DNA from: Flavobacterium muglaense
GTDB lineage: Bacteria > Bacteroidota > Bacteroidia > Flavobacteriales > Flavobacteriaceae
Reading direction: 5' to 3'
Length of the DNA: 64,000 nt
Assembly: GCF_014305155.1 (NCBI RefSeq)
Contig: NZ_JACRUK010000011.1
Coordinates: 29,712 to 93,711 of the forward strand
Shown: piece by piece, positions 35,635 to 44,520 of the stretch
Numbering within the stretch: position 1 is the stretch's first letter
How the letters are laid out: every line of letters starts with the position of its first letter
Notes under the pieces: model-generated
The model's input: only the letters and a program-made list of their open reading frames with translations
The model's database searches: none
What the model was told of the DNA's origin: nothing
Program-made: the position numbers and the translations under genes

Positions 35635-36282
35635 ATGAAAGCAAATAGTAAATTAACTAATAGTTTAAAGCTCGTTTTAGGATTGGCTATAATGCTGTTG
35701 TCACTTCAATCGTGCAATAAGAAAAAGGAAGAAAATAAATCGGGAGAGAATGCAACTGAAAAACCAGCTGTTAAACCTATTTCAGATTTATCAATCTATA
35801 ATTTGCCATCAAAATGGACTACTCAAGATAATAAAAACATCGAGATGGTAGATCTAAAGGGAAAAGTGCTTGTAATGGTAATGATTTACACTTCTTGTAA
35901 GTCGGCTTGCCCAAGATTAGTGGCTGATATGCGAAATATAGAAGCTCATTTGCCAGAGAATATTAAAAAAAATGTCAAGCTCGTCTTAGTAAGTATCGAC
36001 CCTGAAGTGGATACACCTACTAAATTAAAAGCCTTCTCTATCGAAAATAAAATGGAGGGGGATCAATGGTTATTCTTGCGCTCAACGGAAGAAAATACCC
36101 GTGAATTTGCAGCAGTATTAGCGGTAAATTACAAAAAAATAGCACCGATGGATTTTTCTCATTCAAACATTATTAGTGTTTTTAATGCCGAAGGAGAACT
36201 ATCCTTTCAACAAGAAGGTATTGGTGTAAACTCGGATGAAACTATTAAAAAAATTACTGAAGAAGCAAATAAGCTAAATTAA
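35635..36282 (+). CDS. SCO1/SenC family copper-handling lipoprotein
   Basis: A 215-residue protein with a lipoprotein signal (LLSLQSC at the lipobox) and a thioredoxin-like SCO domain. The copper-binding CxxxC motif is TSCKSACPRL, and the distal His lies in PMDFSHSNIISVF. SCO proteins deliver or reduce copper for cytochrome oxidase CuA, and in this place probably for the copper centres of NirK or for an oxidase. It lies 30 bp after nirV and 7 bp before the porin gene, so it is part of the same operon. Confidence 0.92.
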   Translation: MKANSKLTNSLKLVLGLAIMLLSLQSCNKKKEENKSGENATEKPAVKPISDLSIYNLPSKWTTQDNKNIEMVDLKGKVLVMVMIYTSCKSACPRLVADMRNIEAHLPENIKKNVKLVLVSIDPEVDTPTKLKAFSIENKMEGDQWLFLRSTEENTREFAAVLAVNYKKIAPMDFSHSNIISVFNAEGELSFQQEGIGVNSDETIKKITEEANKLN

Positions 36283-36289
36283 AAAACTC

Positions 36290-37549
36290 ATGAAATCATT
36301 AAAAATAATTGGTTTATCATTCTTAGGAATGATGAGCTTAAGTTCTTACGCTCAAGAATTTGACGCAAGTCTTCAATTGAGACCTCGTTATGAATATCGA
36401 AACGGATTTAAAAGCTTAATTAAAGATTCCGAAGATGCGACCTCATTTGTATCGCAACGTTCACGTTTAATTTTGAACTTTAAACAAGATAAGTTAAAAA
36501 CTAAATTAAGTCTGCAAAACATACGTACTTGGGGTGATGCAGCCACCACTACCACAGCTGATAAAAACGGAGTTGCGGTGTTTGAAGCATGGGCACAATA
36601 TGATTTTGATACCAACTGGAGTGCTCGTTTAGGGCGTCAGGTATTGTCTTATGATAATCAACGAATTTTAGGAGAAATTGATTGGGCGCAACAAGGACAA
36701 AGCCACGATGCGGCTGTTATCTCTTTTCATCCAAAAAATAATCAGTTGGATTTAGGGTTTGCTTTAAATGCAAATGCAGAGAATGTAGTAGCGCCTACAA
36801 CGGCCTATACCACTAATTATAAATCATTGCAATACGCTTGGTATCATACGCAGTTTAGTAAAGTAAACATGAGTTTGTTATTTATGAATACGGGCTATGA
36901 ATTTGCAAAAACAATAACCGACTTAAAAGTAGATTACAAACAAACCTTTGGAACCTACCTTTCTTACAAAGAAAATAAATGGGATACTAATTTAGGTTTG
37001 TACGGACAAGCAGGAAAAAGCAACTCAAACAAGGTGAATGCTTTTTATGCGGGAGCCAATATAGGGTATGCGCTAACAGGAAATTTGAAAGCGACTTTAG
37101 GTTATGAATTCCTTTCGGGTAAAGATCAAAATGATACTAGCATAGATTACAAATCGTTTACTCCTTTATTTGGTACCAATCATGGATTTAATGGTTTTAT
37201 GGATTATTTCTATGTTGGGAATCATCAAAATAGTGTTGGTTTAAGTGATGTTTTTTTGAAATTAAATCTAACACAAAACAAATGGCAATTTAGCTTAACA
37301 CCGCATTTATTCTCGGCGCCCAATACCGTTTTGGATGCTTCCAATGCTAAAATGGATCCTTATTTAGGTACTGAAATTGATTTCACTGCGGGTTATGCGC
37401 TTCAAAAAGATATTGTAGCTTCTGCAGGATATTCTCAAATGTTTGGCTCAAGCACTTTAGAACGACTTAAAGGCGGGAATGCAGGAAATACAAATAATTG
37501 GGTTTGGATGATGGTTTCATTTAGTCCAAAACTATTTACTTTTAAATAA
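36290..37549 (+). CDS. Outer-membrane beta-barrel protein (alginate-export/porin type)
   Basis: A 419-residue protein with a Sec signal (cut after SSYA), amphipathic strands throughout and an aromatic C-terminal residue (LFTFK) as for barrel proteins. The N-terminal region ASLQLRPRYEYRNGF, then RSRLILNF and ARLGRQVLSYDNQRILG, matches the alginate-export porin family of Bacteroidota. It starts 7 bp after the SCO gene. In this operon it may admit nitrate or nitrite, or small anions, to the periplasm; the substrate cannot be read from the sequence. Confidence 0.85.
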   Translation: MKSLKIIGLSFLGMMSLSSYAQEFDASLQLRPRYEYRNGFKSLIKDSEDATSFVSQRSRLILNFKQDKLKTKLSLQNIRTWGDAATTTTADKNGVAVFEAWAQYDFDTNWSARLGRQVLSYDNQRILGEIDWAQQGQSHDAAVISFHPKNNQLDLGFALNANAENVVAPTTAYTTNYKSLQYAWYHTQFSKVNMSLLFMNTGYEFAKTITDLKVDYKQTFGTYLSYKENKWDTNLGLYGQAGKSNSNKVNAFYAGANIGYALTGNLKATLGYEFLSGKDQNDTSIDYKSFTPLFGTNHGFNGFMDYFYVGNHQNSVGLSDVFLKLNLTQNKWQFSLTPHLFSAPNTVLDASNAKMDPYLGTEIDFTAGYALQKDIVASAGYSQMFGSSTLERLKGGNAGNTNNWVWMMVSFSPKLFTFK

Positions 37550-37584
37550 TAAATTGACATGTAAATAGCGGTATTGTGCTATGA

Positions 37585-37713
37585 TTTTGTTTGCGTTATC
37601 GCTCGTTTAAAGAAAGTGATGTAACACCCACGGACAATATAAACAGCTCAACAACGCTTGAAGGTCCTGGTGATGAAATTATTATTATAACACTTCCAAA
37701 AAAAACTAAATAA
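37585..37713 (+). pseudogene. Possible 3' remnant of a coding sequence
   Basis: An open frame without a start codon encodes 42 residues and ends with DNINSSTTLEGPGDEIII, ITLPKKTK and a stop. The composition looks protein-like and differs from the spacer around it, but no family can be named. It lies between the porin and the sensor kinase. It may be the tail of a gene lost by deletion, or chance. Confidence 0.3.
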
Positions 37714-37749
37714 TAGGCATTAATTGCAATTAAATATTAATTTCGGGGA

Positions 37750-39480
37750 ATGAAACTTTATATGTTGCGTTCCCCATTTTTTATTTTAATGCTTTTGTTT
37801 TCTATTGTGTCTTGTCAAGAGAGCGTGAAAACGAATAGCGATTCTTCAAATAATAAAGAGACTTCAAATGATAGTATAGCCGAACAATATTCCACATTAG
37901 GTGATACTTTTAGTAGTGAACATAAACTGGATAGTGCTTTCTATTACTATTTAAAATCGACAGAATTGCTCAAGGAAAAAGGTTCTAGCCCTTATATAGC
38001 CTATAATCTCGTGGGAATGGCACACATTCAGCAAACTTTTGGAGATTATTACAGTAGTGAGGAAACTTTGACCGAAGCCTTGCCCTACATCAATAATAAT
38101 CTACAATATCAGGTGGCAGCCTATAATTTATTTGGCATCGCTGCCAAAGAATTAAAAAACTATGACGACGCCGTAAGTTATTATACTACAGTTTTAAAAA
38201 CGGTAAAAGATTCTGTAGCTCGCGTGGCAGTCTTTAATAATATCGCTACTGTTTACCTAGAACAAAAAAAGTATAAGAAAGCAGTAGTACTTTTAGAGCC
38301 ATTTTTAAAGTTGGATATTTTAGACAGCCTCCAAAATAAAAAAGCCAGAATTATGGACAATCTTGGATTTGCTTATTATAAAAACAAGCAAGATGCAAGA
38401 GGATTAACACTGATGAATGAAGCCTTAGTAATTAGGAAAAGCAACGCTGATTTCTATGGGAGTATTGAAAGCTATTTGCATCTGGCCGATTATTATCAAA
38501 ATAAAGATTTTCAAAAATCAAAAGAAAATGCTTTACAAGCTTATCATGAAGCAACGAGGCAACAAAGTATAGACGAAAGGTTAGAAGCTTTGTCTTTTTT
38601 AATGAGCTACAATCAAGAAAAGGGAGTCAATAGGTATTCGTTGATGTTTGTAAATTTAAACGACAGCATTAAAAAAGTACGTAGCAATGCAAAAAACAAA
38701 TTTGCTAAAATAAGGTATGATTCCAGGAAAGTGATTTTAGAAAACATCAAATATAAGGGGCTAAGGACAGCAACGCTTTTGCAACTTGAAACACAAAAAA
38801 ACCAAAAGTACCTATCTGTTTTTGGACTTGTGATGCTACTAGCGGGAATTGGTTTTATAATCAATTACTATAAAAATAAAACCAAACAGGAACGATTAAA
38901 AGCAAGTTATAGTACTGAAACTAGAATATCGAAGCAGCTTCATGATGAATTGGCCAATGATGTTTTTTACACAATGACTTTTGCTGAAACTCAAGATTTA
39001 CAGAACCCAGAGAAAAAAGAAACACTTTTAAATAATCTCGATAAAATTTATGCGAGGATACGAAATTTTTCTAAAGTTAATAGTCCGATTGAAACAGGAG
39101 AGCATTTTGAACGCAATATAAAGCAAATGCTTAACAGCTATAAAAGCAGCACTACCAAAGTTATTATTAAAAATGGAAACCCCATCGATTGGTCAAAAGT
39201 TGATGCCGAAAAAAAGATCGCTATCCATAGAGTTTTACAGGAGCTCATGGTGAATATGAAAAAATACAGCCAAGCTAGTTTTGTTGTCGTAGGTTTTGAT
39301 CTGGAACTAAATAAGCTCAAAATTGAGTATTCAGATAACGGAATTGGTTTTGCAGAAAAACTAATTTTAAAAAATGGTCTCCAGAATGCGGAAAACCGTA
39401 TTCAGACCATAAACGGAATACTTACTTTTGACACTCAAACCAATAAAGGTTTTAAAGCTAAGATTGTAGTTCCAAAATAA
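37750..39480 (+). CDS. TPR-containing sensor histidine kinase
   Basis: A 576-residue membrane kinase. It has a lipoprotein-like N-terminus (SIVSCQES), several tetratricopeptide repeats at about 45-300 (e.g. SAFYYYLKSTELLKEKG, DDAVSYYTTVLKTV), one transmembrane helix (LSVFGLVMLLAGIGFIINYY), a HisKA_3-like dimerisation helix with the phosphoacceptor in QLHDELANDVF, and an HSP90-like ATPase domain (ELMVNMKKYSQ, DNGIGFA). It is the NarL/DesK-type kinase layout common in Bacteroidota. It precedes its response regulator by one base. The signal is unknown; place beside the denitrification genes suggests a link but does not prove it. Confidence 0.92.
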   Translation: MKLYMLRSPFFILMLLFSIVSCQESVKTNSDSSNNKETSNDSIAEQYSTLGDTFSSEHKLDSAFYYYLKSTELLKEKGSSPYIAYNLVGMAHIQQTFGDYYSSEETLTEALPYINNNLQYQVAAYNLFGIAAKELKNYDDAVSYYTTVLKTVKDSVARVAVFNNIATVYLEQKKYKKAVVLLEPFLKLDILDSLQNKKARIMDNLGFAYYKNKQDARGLTLMNEALVIRKSNADFYGSIESYLHLADYYQNKDFQKSKENALQAYHEATRQQSIDERLEALSFLMSYNQEKGVNRYSLMFVNLNDSIKKVRSNAKNKFAKIRYDSRKVILENIKYKGLRTATLLQLETQKNQKYLSVFGLVMLLAGIGFIINYYKNKTKQERLKASYSTETRISKQLHDELANDVFYTMTFAETQDLQNPEKKETLLNNLDKIYARIRNFSKVNSPIETGEHFERNIKQMLNSYKSSTTKVIIKNGNPIDWSKVDAEKKIAIHRVLQELMVNMKKYSQASFVVVGFDLELNKLKIEYSDNGIGFAEKLILKNGLQNAENRIQTINGILTFDTQTNKGFKAKIVVPK

Positions 39481-39481
39481 T

Positions 39482-40159
39482 ATGCCAAATATGTTTACAA
39501 AAGTTTTAATTGCAGATGATATAGATTTTAATGATATGGGTGCGGCTCAGACCCTCAATGAATTGGAAGTGTCTGAAATTCAATATGCAAAATACTGTGA
39601 CGAAGCCCTGCTGAAGGTGAAAAAAGCAAACCTAGAAGGCAATCCGTTTCAACTCCTTATTTCTGATTTGTCTTTTAAAGCAGATCATCAAGTAAACCAA
39701 CTCAATTCAGGGGAGGAACTCATAGCTGCTGTAAAAAAAGAAAATCCCGATATTAAAATAATTATTTTTTCAATTGAAGATAAAGTACACCGCATCAAAT
39801 TATTGTTTGATGATTTACATATAGAAGGCTATGTTCTAAAAGGCAGAAACACCATTTATGACTTAAAAAGAGCGATCCATAAAGCTTACAACGAGGAAAA
39901 AGAAAACATTTCTCCTGAAATGTTGCATGTACTTCAAGACATGACCACTAGCGAAATTAATAATTATGACGTGCAACTGCTCAAATACCTCTCTAATGGA
40001 GTTTCTTTAGAGAATATTGAAACCTTTTTTAAACAAGAAAGGATTACTCCTAATAGTAAAAGTTCTATCGAAAAAAACATCAATAAACTCAAGATTTATT
40101 TCAAAGCCAACAATACAGTACATCTTGTGGCTATGGCCAAGGATTTAGGAATCGTTTAA
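39482..40159 (+). CDS. LuxR/NarL-type response regulator
   Basis: A 225-residue regulator: receiver domain with acidic pocket (LIADDIDF), phosphoacceptor Asp in LLISDLSF and Lys in VLKGRN, followed by a divergent GerE-like helix-turn-helix (LLKYLSNGVSLENIETFF, then PNSKSSIEKNINKLK). It follows the kinase gene by one base and is its obvious partner. The DNA targets are unknown. Confidence 0.9.
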   Translation: MPNMFTKVLIADDIDFNDMGAAQTLNELEVSEIQYAKYCDEALLKVKKANLEGNPFQLLISDLSFKADHQVNQLNSGEELIAAVKKENPDIKIIIFSIEDKVHRIKLLFDDLHIEGYVLKGRNTIYDLKRAIHKAYNEEKENISPEMLHVLQDMTTSEINNYDVQLLKYLSNGVSLENIETFFKQERITPNSKSSIEKNINKLKIYFKANNTVHLVAMAKDLGIV

Positions 40160-40254
40160 AATTCAATTACAGAAAGCCTTGATTTATAGCTACTTCGTAG
40201 GGTGCTTGCTTAAAAAGTGTATAAGTTTAAAAATATGGTGTTTTGACTTTTTAA

Positions 40255-40585
40255 TTAAAGTTGAACCCTTTTTTTAATATAGTTAAGAACTGGTTGAGGA
40301 TTAAATGCCAATTTTCGATTGGCATTGACTGCTTTTTTAGTTGCTTCTCTCAGAGTCAAATGTACAGATTTTAAAACTGCTTCATCCGTAGGGAATGATA
40401 ATTTGTTTTTGGTATATTTTCTAATCTTTCCATCAAGATTTTTAATTAAGTTTATGGTGTAAATTATTTTTCTAATTTCTACTGGAAAATCATAGAATAC
40501 GGTAAGTTCCACCCAGGTTTTTCCCCAAGATTTAATAGTGTATGAATATTTAAGGCGAATAACTTTGGATCATATAAAATAACAA
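40255..40585 (-). pseudogene. IS256-family transposase remnant (C-terminal end)
   Basis: On the minus strand the frame reads [40 protein letters not shown] in pieces ([23 protein letters not shown]), then [21 protein letters not shown] and LTLREATKK, which is the conserved end of IS256-type transposases. It is interrupted upstream by a stop at about 40585 and diverges near its end ([17 protein letters not shown]). The rest of the transposase is gone. It is a decayed insertion sequence, lying between the two-component system and the adenylase operon. Confidence 0.85.
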
Positions 40586-40704
40586 ATGTTGCCGTGTGTT
40601 CGTAGAGTACCAGTAGAGAAGGAGGTCGAGTACCATTTGCTATTGATTTTCGAAGAGTCTTCAAAGGCAGTAATACTCTTTATTAAAGTAGACATTGATT
40701 GTGG

Positions 40705-40727
40705 GTCTTCGACAAACTCAGACTGAC
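40705..40727. repeat. Dispersed Flavobacterium-type repeat fragment
   Basis: GTCTTCGACAAACTCAG followed by ACTGAC is a form of the CTTCGACAAGCTCAGnCTGAC element scattered through many Bacteroidota genomes. It lies between the IS256 remnant and the adenylase gene, supporting that this spacer is repeat debris. Confidence 0.5.
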
Positions 40728-40840
40728 AGTACTTCAATAAGTTCACGCAAGTTTTAGTCGATTGACTAGCTCCCTCTTTTATTTGAAACAAATACATCCA
40801 AATCCCCAGTATTTATTAAGATTTAGATTAGCAACCAAGA

Positions 40841-42199
40841 CTAGTTGTCGTCTAGTAATTCTGATGAGTATTGTGTTTTTTCTACCGTATTATTTTGAGA
40901 TATTTTTTGAATAGTTGCTTGAATTTCAATATCATTTTTAAAAACTACATTCAATAATTGGATGATTTCTTTCGGACTAATGTCATTAGAATATCCTGTG
41001 AATTCAATCACTTTGTCTTGCCTTTGGTGCATTTTAAAACCGGCCAAAGGTAAATGAGATAGGCGATTAGAGATGTCGATATTGTTAATTTTTAGATGCG
41101 ACTTTGTAAAGAAAATTACGGGATTTCGAGCTTCTAAGTCAATCAAATACGGAATGCCATCTACTATTTTTAGACTACAAAAATCGCCTGTTCTATAGCG
41201 AATTAAAGGTAAAAAGGGATTGCTGCCTCCTGTAACCACTAATTCACCTCTTTTGCCATTAGGCAGCGGCACATCATGGTGTTCGTCAAAAATTTCTAAG
41301 AATAAATCAGGCCGAATCACTTTGTGTCCAATTTCGGTAGCGTAGGCTATATTTCTACATTCCGTTAAGGAATAAACATCAATTACGGGGCATTTAAAAT
41401 AATGTTCTAATTTGTTTTTTGTGCCTGTTGTGAGCTTCATCGCTGAAGAAATCATCGCCTTTGGCCTTAGTTCTGGTAGTAATGCTAACAATGCCATAAA
41501 AGCAAGGGGATCACCTGTAAGGATTTGTGGCTTGTATTTTTCGAGGTATTTTTTAGCATTATCAGGATGACTCCACTCAGACGGATTTAGATTAATTTTT
41601 AAGATGCCCGCTCCTCCCAAATAGGTCGATAAAGAAGCGTATGTCAATGTTTTTTCTTGGGCACAGATCAAAGCAATGGCTGTCGTATTTGAGCTTTCGG
41701 TGATAGAAATAGCAAAATCTTCCAAAACAGATTCTATTTGTGGTAACCAATTGGCTTGAGAAACAGCGTCAAAAAGCACATCTAACTTTGCGCCCGTTGA
41801 TCCGGAGGTATAATACACCAACAATTCCTCTAGATTGGCCTCATTTGAAACAAATAAAGGAGCCTGTTTTCGGATATCGTCTCGATGCATCGTTGGAAAA
41901 GAATCGAATTGATTGCCTTTATTCTGGTAAAAAGGGACGGTGTCAAAGCACCATTGTACATAATCCGTTAGCCAAATTGGAGTTTGGCCTTCGTTCCAAA
42001 ATAATTTGGTACTATAATAGTTCTTTTTATACGCTTTAACTTTTGATAGTTGTATCGCATTTAACCGATCTCCACTTTTAAAATTAAATTTTGGGGCAAG
42101 CGCATCTTGTTTAAGTGTGTTTAAAAAACTTAAATCGTCAAGCAACGGAAAACGTTCCGCGTCTGTTAATGCTATTTGAGGGTCACTACTCGCGTCCAT
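40841..42199 (-). CDS. PaaK-like AMP-forming adenylating enzyme
   Basis: I use ATG 42199 (MDASSDPQIAL); ATG 42217 is an alternative. The protein (452 aa) belongs to the adenylate-forming family: YYTSGSTGAKL (phosphate loop), YSLTECRNIAY (motif A5) and IRYRTGDF (motif A7), with layout like phenylacetate-CoA ligase. The hinge motif reads DLEARNP, not the usual GR, and the C-terminal catalytic Lys is not evident, so it may only form the acyl-adenylate or use an unusual acceptor. It ends an operon with MoxR ATPase, VWA and two unknown proteins, which is not a usual setting for fatty or aryl acid activation. The substrate is unknown. Confidence 0.8.
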   Translation of the reverse strand: MDASSDPQIALTDAERFPLLDDLSFLNTLKQDALAPKFNFKSGDRLNAIQLSKVKAYKKNYYSTKLFWNEGQTPIWLTDYVQWCFDTVPFYQNKGNQFDSFPTMHRDDIRKQAPLFVSNEANLEELLVYYTSGSTGAKLDVLFDAVSQANWLPQIESVLEDFAISITESSNTTAIALICAQEKTLTYASLSTYLGGAGILKINLNPSEWSHPDNAKKYLEKYKPQILTGDPLAFMALLALLPELRPKAMISSAMKLTTGTKNKLEHYFKCPVIDVYSLTECRNIAYATEIGHKVIRPDLFLEIFDEHHDVPLPNGKRGELVVTGGSNPFLPLIRYRTGDFCSLKIVDGIPYLIDLEARNPVIFFTKSHLKINNIDISNRLSHLPLAGFKMHQRQDKVIEFTGYSNDISPKEIIQLLNVVFKNDIEIQATIQKISQNNTVEKTQYSSELLDDN

Positions 42200-42767
42200 A
42201 GGTATTTGCCGCTTCACGGGCTTTTTTTTCGGCCATCTCTCTTTTAATTCTCATTATTCTTTCATTTGCTTCGTATGATTCTCTTAAGACTTTTTGGCGA
42301 TCGGCACTGCTCAGCGAGGCTAATTTATCTATGGCTTCCTCATCACTTTCGCCTTCGGGTAGAATTTTACAAGTGTATAATAACAAGCGTACCATTTCTT
42401 CTGCCCGTTCTTCGTCACTAATCCAGTTCTCAAATTTCACATAAAGAGCCGCTTCCGCTAAGGCTTCAAACCAAAAAGTATATAATTTGTCTTCTAAAAA
42501 AGGACAATTTATAAAGTTGGGATGACTCAGTAACCAAGTCGAAATAGCAATGGTTCGCCAATGATTATCTTCGATGTAGGCTAAATTATATTCGCTAGGG
42601 ATCTTAAATTCTTTTTTTAAAAAGTCGTTACATACAATTCTATAGGTATCACAAACTAGGGCAATCGCATTTAACCCTCCTTTTTCCATAAGGGAAGTGG
42701 GTTTTAAAAAAATATCAGGACATTTTCTTAGATGAGTGACTAATTCAAAGACATTATAGTTAGACAT
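42186..42767 (-). CDS. Unknown protein of the MoxR/VWA operon (193 aa)
   Basis: I use ATG 42767 (MSNYNVFELVTHLRK), giving an 8-bp overlap with the end of the VWA gene. The protein is mostly helical, with a charged C-terminal coiled coil (YEANERIMRIKREMAEKKAREA). A conserved-looking core reads CPDIFLKPTSLMEKGGLNAIALVCDTYR, here in two parts FLKPTSLMEKGG and LNAIALVCDTYR. No known domain is recognised. It overlaps both neighbours (VWA protein and adenylase), so it is an integral operon member, perhaps a subunit bridging them. Confidence 0.7.
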   Translation of the reverse strand: MSNYNVFELVTHLRKCPDIFLKPTSLMEKGGLNAIALVCDTYRIVCNDFLKKEFKIPSEYNLAYIEDNHWRTIAISTWLLSHPNFINCPFLEDKLYTFWFEALAEAALYVKFENWISDEERAEEMVRLLLYTCKILPEGESDEEAIDKLASLSSADRQKVLRESYEANERIMRIKREMAEKKAREAANTYGRE

Positions 42768-44520
42768 AATTATAGTTTTGGTGTGAAAAGTCTTGTGCAA
42801 ACTTCAAAAGTTCTGCTTCGTTGGTAACATAATACACATTCCAGCCCATTTTTTCTAATCGGATTACGAAGTCTTTTTCATAATCGGGATGCGAATGTAA
42901 GACCATTGTTCCATGTCCACCAGCATTTTTTAAGGCAAGTTCCGCCAATTCCCAATGAGTTTGTTTGTTTGGTGTATCAGAGTCTAGCATGCTAAAAATA
43001 TCATTATCGGTAACGATTACAATATGCGACTTTTTAGTTGGTATTTTTTCAAATGGTTTTCGCAATCGTTCTATTCCATAGGCATAACCAGTGCCTAAAT
43101 AGGAGGTTAGGGTGGTGAGTAAATCAGTTTCATCATCAATAAAGCCGTCGGTTTCCAAGTAACTTCCAGGTTCGCCAGAAAGACATCCCATAACCGAGGC
43201 TCCGGCACGTAAAGCGGATAGTCCTATAACTGTAGCGGCTAGTATTGGCCATGAAAAATTTTGCCGTGGATTCATCATCGAACCCGAACAATCGATGCCA
43301 ATATATACATTTAACGGGTTTTCTGAAAGGCTATTATCTGCATCAGAACCGTAGGTTCGCTTTTGAGTAGTTAATCCAGGAATAAGTGTGGGAGATAAAA
43401 TGGACGATTGCAACCAATCCACTTCTTCCATGGGGTCTCCAATATCCCAAGTTTCCAATCCTTCGGGCAAATCTAGGGAGACATTTTCTGAAATTTCGAC
43501 AGGAAAATCAATCAAATGCGGTAAAGCAATTTCTTTGTAATAGCCATTGAGCAAATGCTGTTCATCTGCATTGGGATTGAGTTGTTTCATCAAATCAATG
43601 TAGTTTCCGGGTCCCATATACGCATTTCTTGGACCTTGTCCGCCAGCTTTGTTTTTTTCGGATACTAAACTTTCTTTTTTATTTTGATCGTCATCATCTT
43701 TTAAACCAATGGCTTCTTTTCGCATATCAATAATCTCGTCATAGCCTTCTAAATCGAGCGTCGTCATTCCTGAGATGTTCATAGCGCCCATTCCTGCATC
43801 TTCAGCATCTAACAATATTAAAATCTTTTTACGCGTTTCTTGAAAGCTTTTGTCATCCATTAAATACGGATAGAGCAACACGGCAAAACGACCGCCACCG
43901 TGCATCCAGTTTTTGGAATAACTTCGAATCAAATGGGCTAATAATGAGGCATCAGCATCTATTTTTTTACTGTGAAAAGACTTATTGCTTGCTAATTCTC
44001 CTCGATTTAAACGCCATAAATATTCATAAGTACGCATCATCAATGTCCAAAATTCAGAAAAAGTATCCTCTGAATTAATCGCTTTGTACACCTCAACCAT
44101 TTGTAATTTATTGGTTCGCTGTAGTTTGTCGTTGATTAAAAAATCGGTATATAAATTAGAAACCATAGGCGCTCTGTCTTCCAAACCAGGCAAACCAAAG
44201 CGGATTCGATTCAATAATATGGCATTATCATATAAATTTGCTGGTGCAAAAATATGATGACCAATTTCATGTGCCAATACTTCAAGAGCATAATTGGTAA
44301 TACCACGTTCTACAATTTCTTCTAAATTGATCACAATGCGATGATCGGTCAATCGTATCATTGCAAAGCTGCCCGTGAGTCCTTCTTTTTGGGCTTCTTG
44401 ATGCGATAAACACCAAATGGGTTCTTGCAAACGCAACAAAGGATTCCATTCCAACTTTGCAGCTTGCCAAAGCGACTGCCATAACTTGAATGTTGTCTCT
44501 ATGTTGGATTGATTATTCAT
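42760..44520 (-). CDS. VWA-domain protein with an HExxH metallopeptidase-like motif
   Basis: I use ATG 44520 (MNNQSNIETTFKLWQ), overlapping the upstream gene by 8 bp; an earlier ATG at 44616 would overlap by 104 bp. The 586-residue protein has an N-terminal zinc-peptidase-like part with LAHEIGHHIFAP (HExxH) and a C-terminal von Willebrand A domain: IDCSGSM (DxSxS metal site), GTGYAYGIERL and VTDNDIF. MoxR ATPases usually work with VWA partners as metal-insertion or remodelling machines, and the ATPase is two genes upstream. A peptidase-like domain fused to VWA suggests a processing or maturation step; the target is unknown. There is no signal peptide, so it acts in the cytoplasm. Confidence 0.85.
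   Translation of the reverse strand: MNNQSNIETTFKLWQSLWQAAKLEWNPLLRLQEPIWCLSHQEAQKEGLTGSFAMIRLTDHRIVINLEEIVERGITNYALEVLAHEIGHHIFAPANLYDNAILLNRIRFGLPGLEDRAPMVSNLYTDFLINDKLQRTNKLQMVEVYKAINSEDTFSEFWTLMMRTYEYLWRLNRGELASNKSFHSKKIDADASLLAHLIRSYSKNWMHGGGRFAVLLYPYLMDDKSFQETRKKILILLDAEDAGMGAMNISGMTTLDLEGYDEIIDMRKEAIGLKDDDDQNKKESLVSEKNKAGGQGPRNAYMGPGNYIDLMKQLNPNADEQHLLNGYYKEIALPHLIDFPVEISENVSLDLPEGLETWDIGDPMEEVDWLQSSILSPTLIPGLTTQKRTYGSDADNSLSENPLNVYIGIDCSGSMMNPRQNFSWPILAATVIGLSALRAGASVMGCLSGEPGSYLETDGFIDDETDLLTTLTSYLGTGYAYGIERLRKPFEKIPTKKSHIVIVTDNDIFSMLDSDTPNKQTHWELAELALKNAGGHGTMVLHSHPDYEKDFVIRLEKMGWNVYYVTNEAELLKFAQDFSHQNYNYV

Noticed and set aside
40479..40797. Two further minus-strand open frames beside the IS256 remnant
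   Set aside because: They are out of frame with the transposase remnant and cross the dispersed repeat at 40705; they look like chance frames in repeat debris.
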